Shown here one piece after another: positions 33,188 to 41,206 of a DNA stretch of 64,000 bases (within the stretch, counting starts at the first letter, position 1; each line of letters opens with the position of its first letter). The position numbers and the translations under genes are program-made. The notes below the pieces were generated by a model. The model searched no databases and had not been told where the DNA came from. It was given only the letters and a program-made list of their open reading frames with translations. Location of the stretch: NCBI RefSeq assembly GCF_001307765.1, contig NZ_LKBA01000007.1:41513-105512 (forward strand). Reading direction: 5' to 3'. This DNA comes from Aliiroseovarius crassostreae (GTDB taxonomy: Bacteria > Pseudomonadota > Alphaproteobacteria > Rhodobacterales > Rhodobacteraceae).

Positions 33188-33829
33188 ATGTGGTGCAGAC
33201 TTATCAGAAATTGGACCGCCGGAGCTGGCTTGGCTTTGCTTTCTACCGTGGCCCCGCAGGCGGCTAAGGCCTATCAGGTTGACTGCGCTATTTTGCTTTG
33301 CCTGGCAGGTGGGTGGCCTGCTTCAGCAGAATGTGCCCATGCCCGTGCCGTGTTTATCCGCCGGATCACGCCCTGGCCGATTGAGCCGCCTTTGCAAATC
33401 TGGCGCTGCCCTATGGGCGTTTCTGAGCGCACGCCTTTGCAAAGCGTGGCCCCAAAGATCTGGGAGGCCAGCAACCACAATGGCCAGACACTCGCCCAAG
33501 TTATTCAGGCTCAGGTGGCTGAAGGCGGTGCCGATATCGATATCAGCGGTCTGGAGTTTGATTTTGTCCGCTCGATCCGCGTCTGGGATGTGCGGTACTA
33601 CAGCCATCGCGATCGCGGTCGCGACGATGATTGCTCTGAGAGCTACAACATGCGCCTCGGGACCTACGGTACGCAGGGCGAATTCGGCTGGCAACGCACG
33701 ACACCAGCCGCCGCCCCACAATGGGTTCTGCCGTCGCGGCGATGTTCATCATCAAATTGGCGGCGCGGGGTCGGTGTCGAATGGGAAGATCACGAGGGCA
33801 ACCACGGATATGAATGGGTGGCCTACTAA
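33188..33829 (+). CDS. TrbM-like secreted conjugation-associated protein
   Basis: A 213-residue protein with a signal peptide (GAGLALLSTVAPQAAKA), then YQVDCAILLCLAGGWPASAE and a Cys-containing block ITPWPIEPPLQIWRCPMG. The DCAILLCLAGG core and its cysteines resemble TrbM/KikA periplasmic proteins of conjugative plasmids. The rest (SGLEFDFVRSIRVWDVRYYS) is uncharacterised. It is convergent with, and overlaps by 4 bp, the helicase gene. A second frame from 33,183 is open over the same stretch but lacks the conserved core. Confidence 0.7.
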   Translation: MWCRLIRNWTAGAGLALLSTVAPQAAKAYQVDCAILLCLAGGWPASAECAHARAVFIRRITPWPIEPPLQIWRCPMGVSERTPLQSVAPKIWEASNHNGQTLAQVIQAQVAEGGADIDISGLEFDFVRSIRVWDVRYYSHRDRGRDDDCSESYNMRLGTYGTQGEFGWQRTTPAAAPQWVLPSRRCSSSNWRRGVGVEWEDHEGNHGYEWVAY

Positions 33830-36534
33830 GGCCTAGTGCCCCTTTTTCCGTTCCCGTTTTGCCGTTTGGTGACTTGTGCTGTTGTTCGACAACGAGGGAA
33901 GGAGGAGCACCCAAGGAAAGGTTCGTCATTTTGCCCCAGTCGGAGAACCATGGTGCCTTGACTGCATGTTGGACATTTCGCCCCTTCAGCTATGGGGTCT
34001 TTTAGTCGAATGGATTTCGCCGCAGAAGCGCCGCCTCTACCAACCGAAAGTAGTCGCTTGGTATAATCACATTCTGGATGCGCGCTGCACGTTTCAAACG
34101 GTCCAAATCGTCCGTTCTTTTGGCTGAGTGTGCCAGCCCCGCATTTTGGGCAGACCTTCAACGTAGCCTTTTCGCTTTTGATCTCGGTGTGCCCGTCTTT
34201 GGCGAGCTCGACGACAAACCGCGAAGGCTTGTCCTGCAATGTATAGATACGCGTTTGTCGGCGGGCGCGTGTCAGGGCAACATAGAAAAGGCGGCGCTCC
34301 TCAGCCAGTGGGAAGTCATCGGGCTCTGGCATCGCGAGCTGCAATGCAGGGTCGTCAACGATTTGGCTTGGAAAACCCATCAAGCCTTCGGTGACGTTGA
34401 GAAGCATCACATAGTCAGCCTCGAGGCCTTTTGCGGCATGGGCAGTAGAATAACTGAGCTCAAGTTGATCGCCATAGGCGCGCTTCCAACTGTTGAAGCT
34501 GGCGGGCTTATCCTTGTGATAACGGCCCAAGAGCATGATGGTGATTTTGTTGCCGTCGGGCACGTCAAGCTGGCCATTTTTGGCGGCACCATGCAGCTGC
34601 CTAAGATCTTTCTCGATGCGCTCAAGAGCGCCACTCATCGTCTCGGCTGCAAATGTATGAAGCCCGGCTCTTTCATAAGTGTTGGTGGTTTCAACAGACT
34701 TTTTTATTTGGATCGGATTCTTCTGGATGAAGTCGCTGGATGCTTCGCACAAAACCTGAGGGCATCGGAACGTTTTGCTTAGTGTGAGCTGTGTGGCGTT
34801 CGGGAATGTTCGGGCGAAACCGGTCATAACGGAAATATCGGCACCAGCGAAACGATTGATACCTTGCCAGTCGTCGCCAACAACGCACAAGCTTGCGGAA
34901 GTCCCTGCGCTTTCTATGAGGGCTTTGAGTAAACGCAACTTAGCCTGAGAAACATCCTGAAACTCGTCCGCAAGAACCATGTTGAAGGGGCTTTGATATG
35001 TCCCTTCTTTCAGGTGCTTGATTGCATCGAGCAACATGTCATCGAAATCGATGCAGTTTTCGGCAGCAAGACGCTGCTGCCATTCCTCGGCGACTCTTTC
35101 GTAGAGTTTAACGAAGCGCGTTAGCCGGTCGCGGTGGCCACGCTCATGATCAGCAATCTTCCGGTGCAAGTTCTTCGGGCTCAGTCCATTGCTTTTGACA
35201 TGCTGCTGGAAAGCACGGATCGTCGAGGCTAGTTGCTTGGTTGGAATTGGCTCTTGGCCGGTGGATTTGCGGTTTTCGTCGAACTCCAGAACTTCGCCGT
35301 GTTTCTCCAGTTCGGATTTCAGCCGATCTAGGTCGTTACCGTTTCGCAAGCCATGCGAGGTGGTTTCGAATAGCTGGGTTCCTTTTTCGTCGTGTAGCTC
35401 CCTTTTCCAGAGGACACCCGAAACATAATCGCCGGAAAAATGGGCCGGTGCCTTGCCATCCGCGTCTAGCGCAAAATGCTCGTGATAGAGGTTCAAATGG
35501 GGGTAATAGAAGTCAGGATGGTATTGGGAGTGCTCTGCTGTTGCAGTGTCGTGTTCGTATACTCGTTCGTACTCATATGGCACGCCGTGGTAGAAGAGAA
35601 AATCGCAGATCATGCGCTCTTCTTGGCTCTTAACCAGTTTCCCGTCTGCGGTTGGAATGCTGCCTTTACCTGTTACGTCGGTTTGCGGTTGTTTGAGGTT
35701 GTCCCACTCATCGATGCCGCGACCGTAGACCGTTCTGAACAGGTCCCAGTCAAGCCGGAAGCGGGGATCGCGTTGGCGAAGGTCTTCTACAATGTCTGAG
35801 ATGGCCTGAACGTCATTGCCAGGTTCAACCCAGTCAGCCAACCTCGGCTTTCGCCCGGTGCTCTTTCCGATTATCTCCAGGCCGAAAGCATTGAATGTCT
35901 TTACATTAATGCGTTGAGCATTGGGAAAACCACCAAGCCGTTCTTTGATGCGAGCTTCCAGTTCGTCCTTTACGGATCGGTTGAACGCAAGAATCAAAAT
36001 CTCCTCAGGTGGGGCCAAGCCTTCCTTTAGCGCATACCCGACACGTGCAACGATAGTTGATGTTTTCCCAGATCCTGCAGCGGCAACGATTTGGAGCGCG
36101 TTGTCCATGCAGATGCAGCAATCCATTTGCTCATCGGTGAGAGGATTCCGCTCGACTGAAGAAAAAAATTCGCTCAATCGCTCTTTCTGTTTTTTGCCAA
36201 AAGCGGCGTTGGCCGCATCGAACTCCCTTGCAAGAGCCTTCTGAAAATGTGGATGCTGCGAAGTGGGTTCAGCTTCTTCGCTCCCGTTCTTAAATGGTGG
36301 AAAGCGTCGGATAATGCTCTCGGCCGCACCTTTAGGTACCCACCTATCTGGGTCAACTTCGCCTTCCCACTTTGCTCGCCAAGCGGAGTATTTAGAGTCT
36401 TTGGCTATTGTAAGCGCTGGCTCCACTAGCTTTAAGCTAGTGCGTGCCAATTTGGGGCTGCGGTCCTTCGATTGCCCTTTGCCGCCAAATAGCAAGCCGC
36501 CGAGTACGGCCGTTCCAATAATCCACTCAATCAA
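33826..36534 (-). CDS. UvrD/helicase IV-like superfamily 1 helicase with nuclease-like insert and C-terminal zinc ribbons
   Basis: A 902-residue protein from a TTG start preceded by AGGAAAGAG. The N-terminal hydrophobic helix is IIGTAVLGGLLFGG. Walker A is AAGSGKTS (152-159), DEFQD is motif II, and VALTRARRQT is motif VI. A block with EYERVYEHDT, YHPDFYYP and YHEHFALD in the 1A/1B region resembles a PD-(D/E)xK core. The C-terminus has two topoisomerase-type zinc ribbons (CPKCGAGTL and CPTCSQGTM). It lies next to the integrase region, so it may serve transfer, replication or defence. Confidence 0.85.
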   Translation of the reverse strand: MIEWIIGTAVLGGLLFGGKGQSKDRSPKLARTSLKLVEPALTIAKDSKYSAWRAKWEGEVDPDRWVPKGAAESIIRRFPPFKNGSEEAEPTSQHPHFQKALAREFDAANAAFGKKQKERLSEFFSSVERNPLTDEQMDCCICMDNALQIVAAAGSGKTSTIVARVGYALKEGLAPPEEILILAFNRSVKDELEARIKERLGGFPNAQRINVKTFNAFGLEIIGKSTGRKPRLADWVEPGNDVQAISDIVEDLRQRDPRFRLDWDLFRTVYGRGIDEWDNLKQPQTDVTGKGSIPTADGKLVKSQEERMICDFLFYHGVPYEYERVYEHDTATAEHSQYHPDFYYPHLNLYHEHFALDADGKAPAHFSGDYVSGVLWKRELHDEKGTQLFETTSHGLRNGNDLDRLKSELEKHGEVLEFDENRKSTGQEPIPTKQLASTIRAFQQHVKSNGLSPKNLHRKIADHERGHRDRLTRFVKLYERVAEEWQQRLAAENCIDFDDMLLDAIKHLKEGTYQSPFNMVLADEFQDVSQAKLRLLKALIESAGTSASLCVVGDDWQGINRFAGADISVMTGFARTFPNATQLTLSKTFRCPQVLCEASSDFIQKNPIQIKKSVETTNTYERAGLHTFAAETMSGALERIEKDLRQLHGAAKNGQLDVPDGNKITIMLLGRYHKDKPASFNSWKRAYGDQLELSYSTAHAAKGLEADYVMLLNVTEGLMGFPSQIVDDPALQLAMPEPDDFPLAEERRLFYVALTRARRQTRIYTLQDKPSRFVVELAKDGHTEIKSEKATLKVCPKCGAGTLSQKNGRFGPFETCSAHPECDYTKRLLSVGRGGASAAKSIRLKDPIAEGAKCPTCSQGTMVLRLGQNDEPFLGCSSFPRCRTTAQVTKRQNGNGKRGTRP

Positions 36535-36555
36535 TTCGAGCTCTTTCCTGCGTGC

Positions 36556-36894
36556 TTAGCCGCGCTCGTTCTTCGCATCGCCGCGTTCAATAGCGACCAT
36601 CCGAGTTACTATTTCGTTGGCAATTGTTTCGTAGAGCGTCGCTTGGCGCTCCCTGGCCGACCCGGGTTTGGGCGTTCTGCGTCGTATTCTTTTGGCAAGC
36701 CAATAAAGAAGCCTTGCAGCAGGATCGGTGACGTTTTCCGGCACAGGAGCCGGATAGTTTTCTTCGAGGAGGGCAACGACCTCAGCATTCATGCTGCGAT
36801 GGTTAGCCTCAGCCGCGAGGCGTATTCGATCGCGCAGGCCGTCTGGCAGACGCACGATGAATTTATCCTGATTTTGAGAGCTTTGTTCTGGCAT
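36556..36894 (-). CDS. Arc-family ribbon-helix-helix regulator
   Basis: A 112-residue protein from ATG 36,894. The open frame extends to 36,945, but that stretch holds the operator-like repeats. The ribbon strand DKFIVRLPDGLRDRIRLAAE and helix NAEVVALLEENYP are typical of Arc/MetJ-type repressors. The C-terminal half is basic. It is transcribed away from a second ribbon-helix-helix gene at 36,979. Confidence 0.85.
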   Translation of the reverse strand: MPEQSSQNQDKFIVRLPDGLRDRIRLAAEANHRSMNAEVVALLEENYPAPVPENVTDPAARLLYWLAKRIRRRTPKPGSARERQATLYETIANEIVTRMVAIERGDAKNERG

Positions 36895-36896
36895 AG

Positions 36897-36947
36897 TGGC
36901 ACTGTGCCATAAAAAGCAATTGACGCAATAGTGGCTAAGTGCCACTA
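36897..36947. promoter_or_regulatory. Inverted-repeat operators between two ribbon-helix-helix genes
   Basis: Two sites are seen: TGGCAC-T-GTGCCA at 36,897-36,909 and TAGTGGC-TAAGT-GCCACTA at 36,929-36,947. They share the TGGC/GCCA core. Such tandem repeats are typical autoregulation sites of Arc-like proteins. The second site has the same 7-5-7 layout as TTATGGC-N5-GCCATAA at 9,255-9,273. Confidence 0.65.
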
Positions 36948-36978
36948 ACAGGTTGTGGTTTCAACCTGGAGGCGTTTC

Positions 36979-37173
36979 ATGAAGAGTCGTAAACCAATGC
37001 AGCTTCGGCTTCCGCAAGAGCTCAAAGAGTGGATCAAGGCGGAGTCAGATCGCAATGGAAACTCCCAAAATTCAGAAGTGATCCGCGCCATTCGCGCGGC
37101 AAAGGACAGACGTTCTGAACCTAGTGCATTTGGAAAAATCACTATGGATCAGGGTGATAATGCGCGTTGTTAA
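36979..37173 (+). CDS. Small Arc-like ribbon-helix-helix protein
   Basis: A 64-residue protein from ATG 36,979 with GGAGG 6 bp upstream; an earlier in-frame start lacks a site. MQLRLPQELKEWIKAESDRN is the ribbon and first helix, and QNSEVIRAIRAAKDRR the second. It faces the Arc gene at 36,556 across the operator region. It could act as a partner regulator or excisionase-like directionality factor. Confidence 0.75.
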   Translation: MKSRKPMQLRLPQELKEWIKAESDRNGNSQNSEVIRAIRAAKDRRSEPSAFGKITMDQGDNARC

Positions 37174-37197
37174 TGAAGTGAGAGGGGTGCCGATACG

Positions 37198-37389
37198 ATG
37201 ACCAAAGCAAGTGTACAGACAAAAGCGAAACAGGCAGCCTCGGCCTTCATCCGCGAGGCGCGGGAAGCAGGTTGGCAGCGCGCGAAGTTTGAGATCAAGC
37301 CTGATGGCAGTGTCATCGTCGATGCCAACATGATCGCGCCCGAGGCCGCAGACGACTTTCTCAACAGTGACTTGAGAATGGGCGAATGA
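37198..37389 (+). CDS. Small unknown protein coupled to the integrase
   Basis: A 63-residue protein, MTKASVQTKAKQAASAFIRE..., with GAGAGGGG as ribosome site. A helix is followed by beta strands (RAKFEIKPDGSVIVDANMI). It overlaps the integrase start by ATGA. Genes of this size and position before tyrosine integrases are frequent in alphaproteobacterial prophages and islands (known in general). The role is unclear. Confidence 0.7.
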   Translation: MTKASVQTKAKQAASAFIREAREAGWQRAKFEIKPDGSVIVDANMIAPEAADDFLNSDLRMGE

Positions 37390-38417
37390 CCCGCAAGAGC
37401 CTGCCAAAATACGTCTATAATGACAGGGGGTATCTCCGGTTCATCCGGCGATCGCGCGGCATCTCGGTCATGATGCAAGAGGAAGCGGGCACGCCTGAAT
37501 TCTGGGATCACTACAATCGCTTGCTGAAGGGAAAACCAGCGCCAGCGCCGGTGAAGCGCAATTTTGAGGCGCTGATTCTTAGCTACTACGAGAGCGACGC
37601 CTATAAGAAGCTGAAGCCTCGGACGAGGTCCGATTATCGGCGGTATATCAGCCACATTCGTGAGATCTGGGCCGACAAAGACCCGGCCAGGATCGAAACC
37701 CATCACATCTACGAATTGCACCGCGCCAATGCGGATCACTGGCGGCAGGCCAACTATCTCGTCCAGGTCATGGTCGTCTTGATGAACCACGCACGATTGA
37801 TTGGCTACATCAAGAAGGAGCACGGCAATCCAGCGAAAGGCATTCCGCTCTTCAAGCAGCAGAGCGACGGCTGGGAGCCTTGGCCAGATGATGTTCGCGC
37901 AGAGTTTGAAGCGCTAGCTTCAAAGCGGGCACGGCTGGTCTATGAGCTTTGCGTTGGAACAGGCCAGCGCATTGGCGATGTCGTGAAGATGAAATGGGAG
38001 CACTTTTCCGATGAAGGTTTCGATTTCACGCAGGGCAAAACCGACAAGCCGTTGTGGATCCCGCTAACCGACCGCCTCAAGGCCCATCTCGACGGAATTG
38101 CGCGAACAGACGGCACTGTTGTGACCGACGCGAAGGGGCGGCCAGTGAGCTACCGGATCGTTGCGGAGGAAATGCGCACCATCAAAAAGAAGATGAAACA
38201 CGAGAAGGCGAGCTACTACAAAACGCACGGGCTGAGGAAAAACGCGACGATCGAACTTTATCTGGCTGGATGTGATGACGAGATGGTCAAGGCCGTCACC
38301 GGTCACTCAGGCGTTGAGATGCTGAAAAAATACGGTGGGCCGATCCGGCAAAGAGAGCTCGCGAAGCGCGCTCAAGAGGCTAGAAATCAAATGGAACGAA
38401 GCAAGACCGAAACGTGA
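37386..38417 (+). CDS. int: Tyrosine recombinase/integrase of the element
   Basis: A 343-residue phage-type integrase. The core-binding domain is at about 60-155. Catalytic residues are R195 in GTGQRIGDVV, K218, H281-x2-R284 in THGLRKN, H307 in TGHSG and the nucleophile Y316 in MLKKYGG. It ends 68 bp before the 3' end of tRNA-Cys, as expected for an enzyme that recombines within the tRNA. Confidence 0.95.
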   Translation: MTRKSLPKYVYNDRGYLRFIRRSRGISVMMQEEAGTPEFWDHYNRLLKGKPAPAPVKRNFEALILSYYESDAYKKLKPRTRSDYRRYISHIREIWADKDPARIETHHIYELHRANADHWRQANYLVQVMVVLMNHARLIGYIKKEHGNPAKGIPLFKQQSDGWEPWPDDVRAEFEALASKRARLVYELCVGTGQRIGDVVKMKWEHFSDEGFDFTQGKTDKPLWIPLTDRLKAHLDGIARTDGTVVTDAKGRPVSYRIVAEEMRTIKKKMKHEKASYYKTHGLRKNATIELYLAGCDDEMVKAVTGHSGVEMLKKYGGPIRQRELAKRAQEARNQMERSKTET

Positions 38418-38485
38418 AAGTTTCAACGGTTGTTTCAAAAGTGGCAGTGAAGGAGAGTGAAGATGACGCAAGTCATTGATTTTAT

Positions 38486-38559
38486 TGGAGGCGAGTACCG
38501 GAATCGAACCGGTGTACACGGATTTGCAATCCGCTGCGTCACCACTCCGCCAACTCGCC
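38486..38559 (-). tRNA. tRNA-Cys (GCA), insertion site of the element
   Basis: A 74-nt cloverleaf on the minus strand with acceptor arms GGCGAGT/ACTCGCC, anticodon loop ATTGCAA giving anticodon GCA, T-loop TTCGATT, and a 3' discriminator T followed by encoded CCA. The 3' end faces the integrase. The gene is complete, so the element's attachment sequence restores the tRNA end. Confidence 0.97.
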
Positions 38560-38932
38560 ATTCCAAGGACAATGAAGCAGCCCGTGGTGCAGGCTGTTGA
38601 TCCTGACGCACTTACTATTTGTCTTCTTCCATGTAGGCAAGACCAAAATGTGCCTGTTGGTTTGCATTTTGCGGCTGGCAAAGAATGCCTGTCAGGCATG
38701 CGACGTCCAGCAGGGCAGTCCGGCGAAGAAATCGGTCATGACAATCGGGTAGGGCCATCGGCCAGAACTATTGGCCAGGACGATCGAGCAGAGAAAATTT
38801 TCAAAATTCGCTCAGAGATGAAAGGTTTGCAAAATAAGGCGGGTGGCGCGACAGTTCGCCCCTTGTGGGATTGCCCGTTTATTCTATCTATGGCAATAGG
38901 AACGGGATGTTCCAGAACAAGAAGGCTCGACC
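38560..38932. promoter_or_regulatory. Intergenic space between tRNA-Cys and pcm
   Basis: These 373 bp hold no convincing gene; the plus-strand open frame from 38,476 runs through the tRNA and lacks a family. The left edge must hold the tRNA-Cys promoter and the right edge the pcm promoter, where a TTGTGG box at about 38,862 and TATTCT near 38,880 could be the -35 and -10. Confidence 0.35.
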
Positions 38933-39586
38933 ATGACCGACTTTGCCGCTCGCCGTACAATGATGGTGGACACGCAGGTGCGCCCCTCTGATGTGACCAA
39001 GTTTCCGATCATTGATGCGATGCTGTCCGTCCCCCGCGAAGATTTCGTACCGGATGCCAAGCGTGAAGCTGCCTATATGGGCGAGAATATCGACTTGGGT
39101 GCTGGCCGCGTGGTGCTTGAGCCGCGTACACTGGCCAAGATGCTGGACGCGCTGGATATCCAGTCGGATGAGCTGGTTCTGGACCTGGGCTGCGGCCTTG
39201 GCTACAGCGCCGCGGTTCTGGCCCGTCTTGCCGATTTTGTCGTCGCGGTGGAAAGCGATGAAAGCATGGCAGCGGATGCCCAGTCCAAACTGTCGGAATT
39301 CGGCGCCGATAATGTTGCCGTCATTCAGGGGGAGCCGTCCGAGGGGAACGCCAAAAACGGCCCCTATGACGTGATTATCGTTCAGGGTGCCGTTGAGCAG
39401 GTTCCGGATGCTCTTCTGGAGCAGCTCAAGGATGGCGGGCGTATGGCGGCCATTTTCGCCGACGGAAAACTCGGCACCGTGCGTATCGGTTATAAGATGG
39501 ATGGCTCCATTGTTTGGCGCCACGCGTTTAATGCAGGGGCGCCGGTGGTGTCCGGGTTCGAAGCGGTCCGCGCCTTCGTCCTCTGA
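38933..39586 (+). CDS. pcm: Protein-L-isoaspartate O-methyltransferase family protein
   Basis: A 217-residue SAM-dependent methyltransferase: [19 protein letters not shown] at the N-terminus, the SAM motif [14 protein letters not shown] near 80-93 and [20 protein letters not shown] for motif II. The family repairs isoaspartyl residues in aged proteins; the shorter alphaproteobacterial form seen here may have another substrate. It lies 58 bp before tolC, probably in one operon. Confidence 0.9.
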   Translation: MTDFAARRTMMVDTQVRPSDVTKFPIIDAMLSVPREDFVPDAKREAAYMGENIDLGAGRVVLEPRTLAKMLDALDIQSDELVLDLGCGLGYSAAVLARLADFVVAVESDESMAADAQSKLSEFGADNVAVIQGEPSEGNAKNGPYDVIIVQGAVEQVPDALLEQLKDGGRMAAIFADGKLGTVRIGYKMDGSIVWRHAFNAGAPVVSGFEAVRAFVL

Positions 39587-39644
39587 CCGACCGCGGCAAA
39601 GGTTGCCCCTTACCAAATGCAAACTTGAGAAAAGTGAATATATC

Positions 39645-41036
39645 ATGGGTTTCAAAGGAAAATTTGCTGGGGTAACTGCGGCCGCAATTATGGCCATGAC
39701 ACAGGGGGCCTGGGCTGAGAGCCTGGCGGACGCCATGGCCTCTGCCTATAAGAACAGCGGCCTTTTGCAGCAGAACCAGGCCGTGTTGCGGGCAGCGGAT
39801 GAGGATGTGGCAATTGCCCTCTCCGCGCTGCGACCGGTGATCCAGTATTCCCTGTCCCATGGTTGGAAGGACATTGATGGGGCAGGACCTGCGCCCAGCG
39901 GTCGTGCCAATAGTGCGGAACTGAGTGCAAGCTTGCTGCTTTATGATTTTGGTCGCAGCCAGATGGGTGTCGAGGCGCAGAAGCAGATTGTGCTTGCCAC
40001 CCGTGAGGCGCTTGTCGGGGTCGAGCAGAATGTTCTGTTGCGGGCGGTGCAGGCGTTTCTGAATGTCCGTTCCGCCAATGAGAATGCAACCCTGCAGGCT
40101 AATTCTGTTCGGGTCCTGACGCAGGAATTACGCGCGGCCCAGGATCGGTTCGAAGTCGGAGAGGTCACGCAGACAGATGTGGCCAACGCACAGGCCCGTC
40201 TTGCCTCGGCCCGCGCGGATGAAGTGGCTGCGCAGGGGCAGCGGGCCATCGCCCGCGAGGAATATCGCGCCGCCATCGGTCATTTGCCCAACAGCATGCC
40301 CGGCACGCCCCCTTTCCCGAAAACCGCAAAATCTCTGAGTGAGGCGCAATCCATTGCCCGTGCTCGGCACCCCAATATCCGGGCAGCCCAGTATCAGGTG
40401 GCCGCCGCGGATCTCGGGATCGAGCGGGCGAGGGTTGCGATGAAACCCTCTTTGCGCGTTGGGGCATCAACCACATTGACCGACCGGATTGATGATGGCA
40501 TCGGGGCCAATTTCAACAATGAGATTGGTCTGTCCCTTAGTGGGGACCTTTACGCAGGTGGGCGCCAGTCCGCGACCTACCGTAAGGCGATTGCACAGGC
40601 TGAACAGGCCCGTTTAGCATTGCAGCTGGCCCGTCTTGCCGTTGATCAGGAGGTCGCAAATGCCTGGTCGCAGATGGCCATTGCCACTGCCAGCCTTGAG
40701 GCAACGGACCGTCAGATCCGGGCAGGCCGGGTTGCCTTGCGCGGCACCCGTGAGGAAGCTACGCTTGGCTCACGCACGACGCTGGATGTGCTGAATGCCG
40801 AACAGGCGCTGCGCAATGCCGAGGCCGCGCGGATCTCCGCCCAGTCGAGCCGCTATCTTGCGGCGTATTCGCTGCTCGCCTCGATGGGGCTGTTGACGGC
40901 GGAACACCTGAACCTCGGTGTCGTCAGCTATGATGCAGAGGCCTATTATAACGCTGTGCGCAACGCACCCGTGCGTAAGATCAGCCCTCAGGGCGAGCGC
41001 CTGGATGCGATTATTTCGATCCTTGGGCGGCAGTGA
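39645..41036 (+). CDS. tolC: TolC-family outer-membrane efflux/secretion protein
   Basis: A 463-residue protein with a signal peptide (FAGVTAAAIMAMTQGAWA) and two OEP repeats rich in coiled coil (ERTRVAMKP-like segments, LGSRTTLDVLNAEQALRNAE). TolC forms the outer-membrane tunnel of tripartite pumps and type I secretion. The start is ATG 39,645; the frame stays open further back into pcm without meaning. Confidence 0.92.
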   Translation: MGFKGKFAGVTAAAIMAMTQGAWAESLADAMASAYKNSGLLQQNQAVLRAADEDVAIALSALRPVIQYSLSHGWKDIDGAGPAPSGRANSAELSASLLLYDFGRSQMGVEAQKQIVLATREALVGVEQNVLLRAVQAFLNVRSANENATLQANSVRVLTQELRAAQDRFEVGEVTQTDVANAQARLASARADEVAAQGQRAIAREEYRAAIGHLPNSMPGTPPFPKTAKSLSEAQSIARARHPNIRAAQYQVAAADLGIERARVAMKPSLRVGASTTLTDRIDDGIGANFNNEIGLSLSGDLYAGGRQSATYRKAIAQAEQARLALQLARLAVDQEVANAWSQMAIATASLEATDRQIRAGRVALRGTREEATLGSRTTLDVLNAEQALRNAEAARISAQSSRYLAAYSLLASMGLLTAEHLNLGVVSYDAEAYYNAVRNAPVRKISPQGERLDAIISILGRQ

Positions 41037-41206
41037 TTGCACTGTCCAGGTTGAAACGGCCAGATTGATAAGCGGTGCATTCCAACATTTTGGGCGCGGG
41101 GAGCTGCGCCTAAGCTCTGTTGTGAGAATCAAGCCCGCCCTGTAAACTGACCCGGTAAATCCCGGCGGGACCGGGAAAAATAACAGTTTATAGCAGGTAG
41201 TCAGGC

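Larger units (their letters stand above)
1..38485. mobile_element. Integrative and conjugative element / genomic island, left end outside the window
   Basis: Seen: an integrase gene directly beside the 3' end of tRNA-Cys, a MOBP-type relaxase, a VirD4 coupling protein, a complete P-type T4SS operon, an antirestriction gene, restriction-modification genes and IS copies, all on one side of the tRNA. On the other side the genes are housekeeping genes. Known: integrating conjugative elements often use the 3' end of a tRNA gene as attachment site and carry int at that edge. Inferred: the whole stretch from the window start to 38,485 is one element. The second attachment site, which should repeat the tRNA-Cys 3' end, was not found here and should lie to the left of base 1. 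Confidence 0.85.

Noticed and set aside
33183..33836. Alternative 217-codon frame over the TrbM-like gene
   Set aside because: The frame starting at 33,188 has a signal peptide and the conserved DCAILLCLAGG core. The other reads as low-quality Arg- and Trp-rich sequence.
39387..39644. Upstream extension of tolC
   Set aside because: It overlaps pcm and lacks the signal peptide, which begins at 39,645.
41160..41176. TCCCGG-CGGGA-CCGGGA hairpin as terminator of tolC
   Set aside because: No T run follows on either strand, so it was not called.
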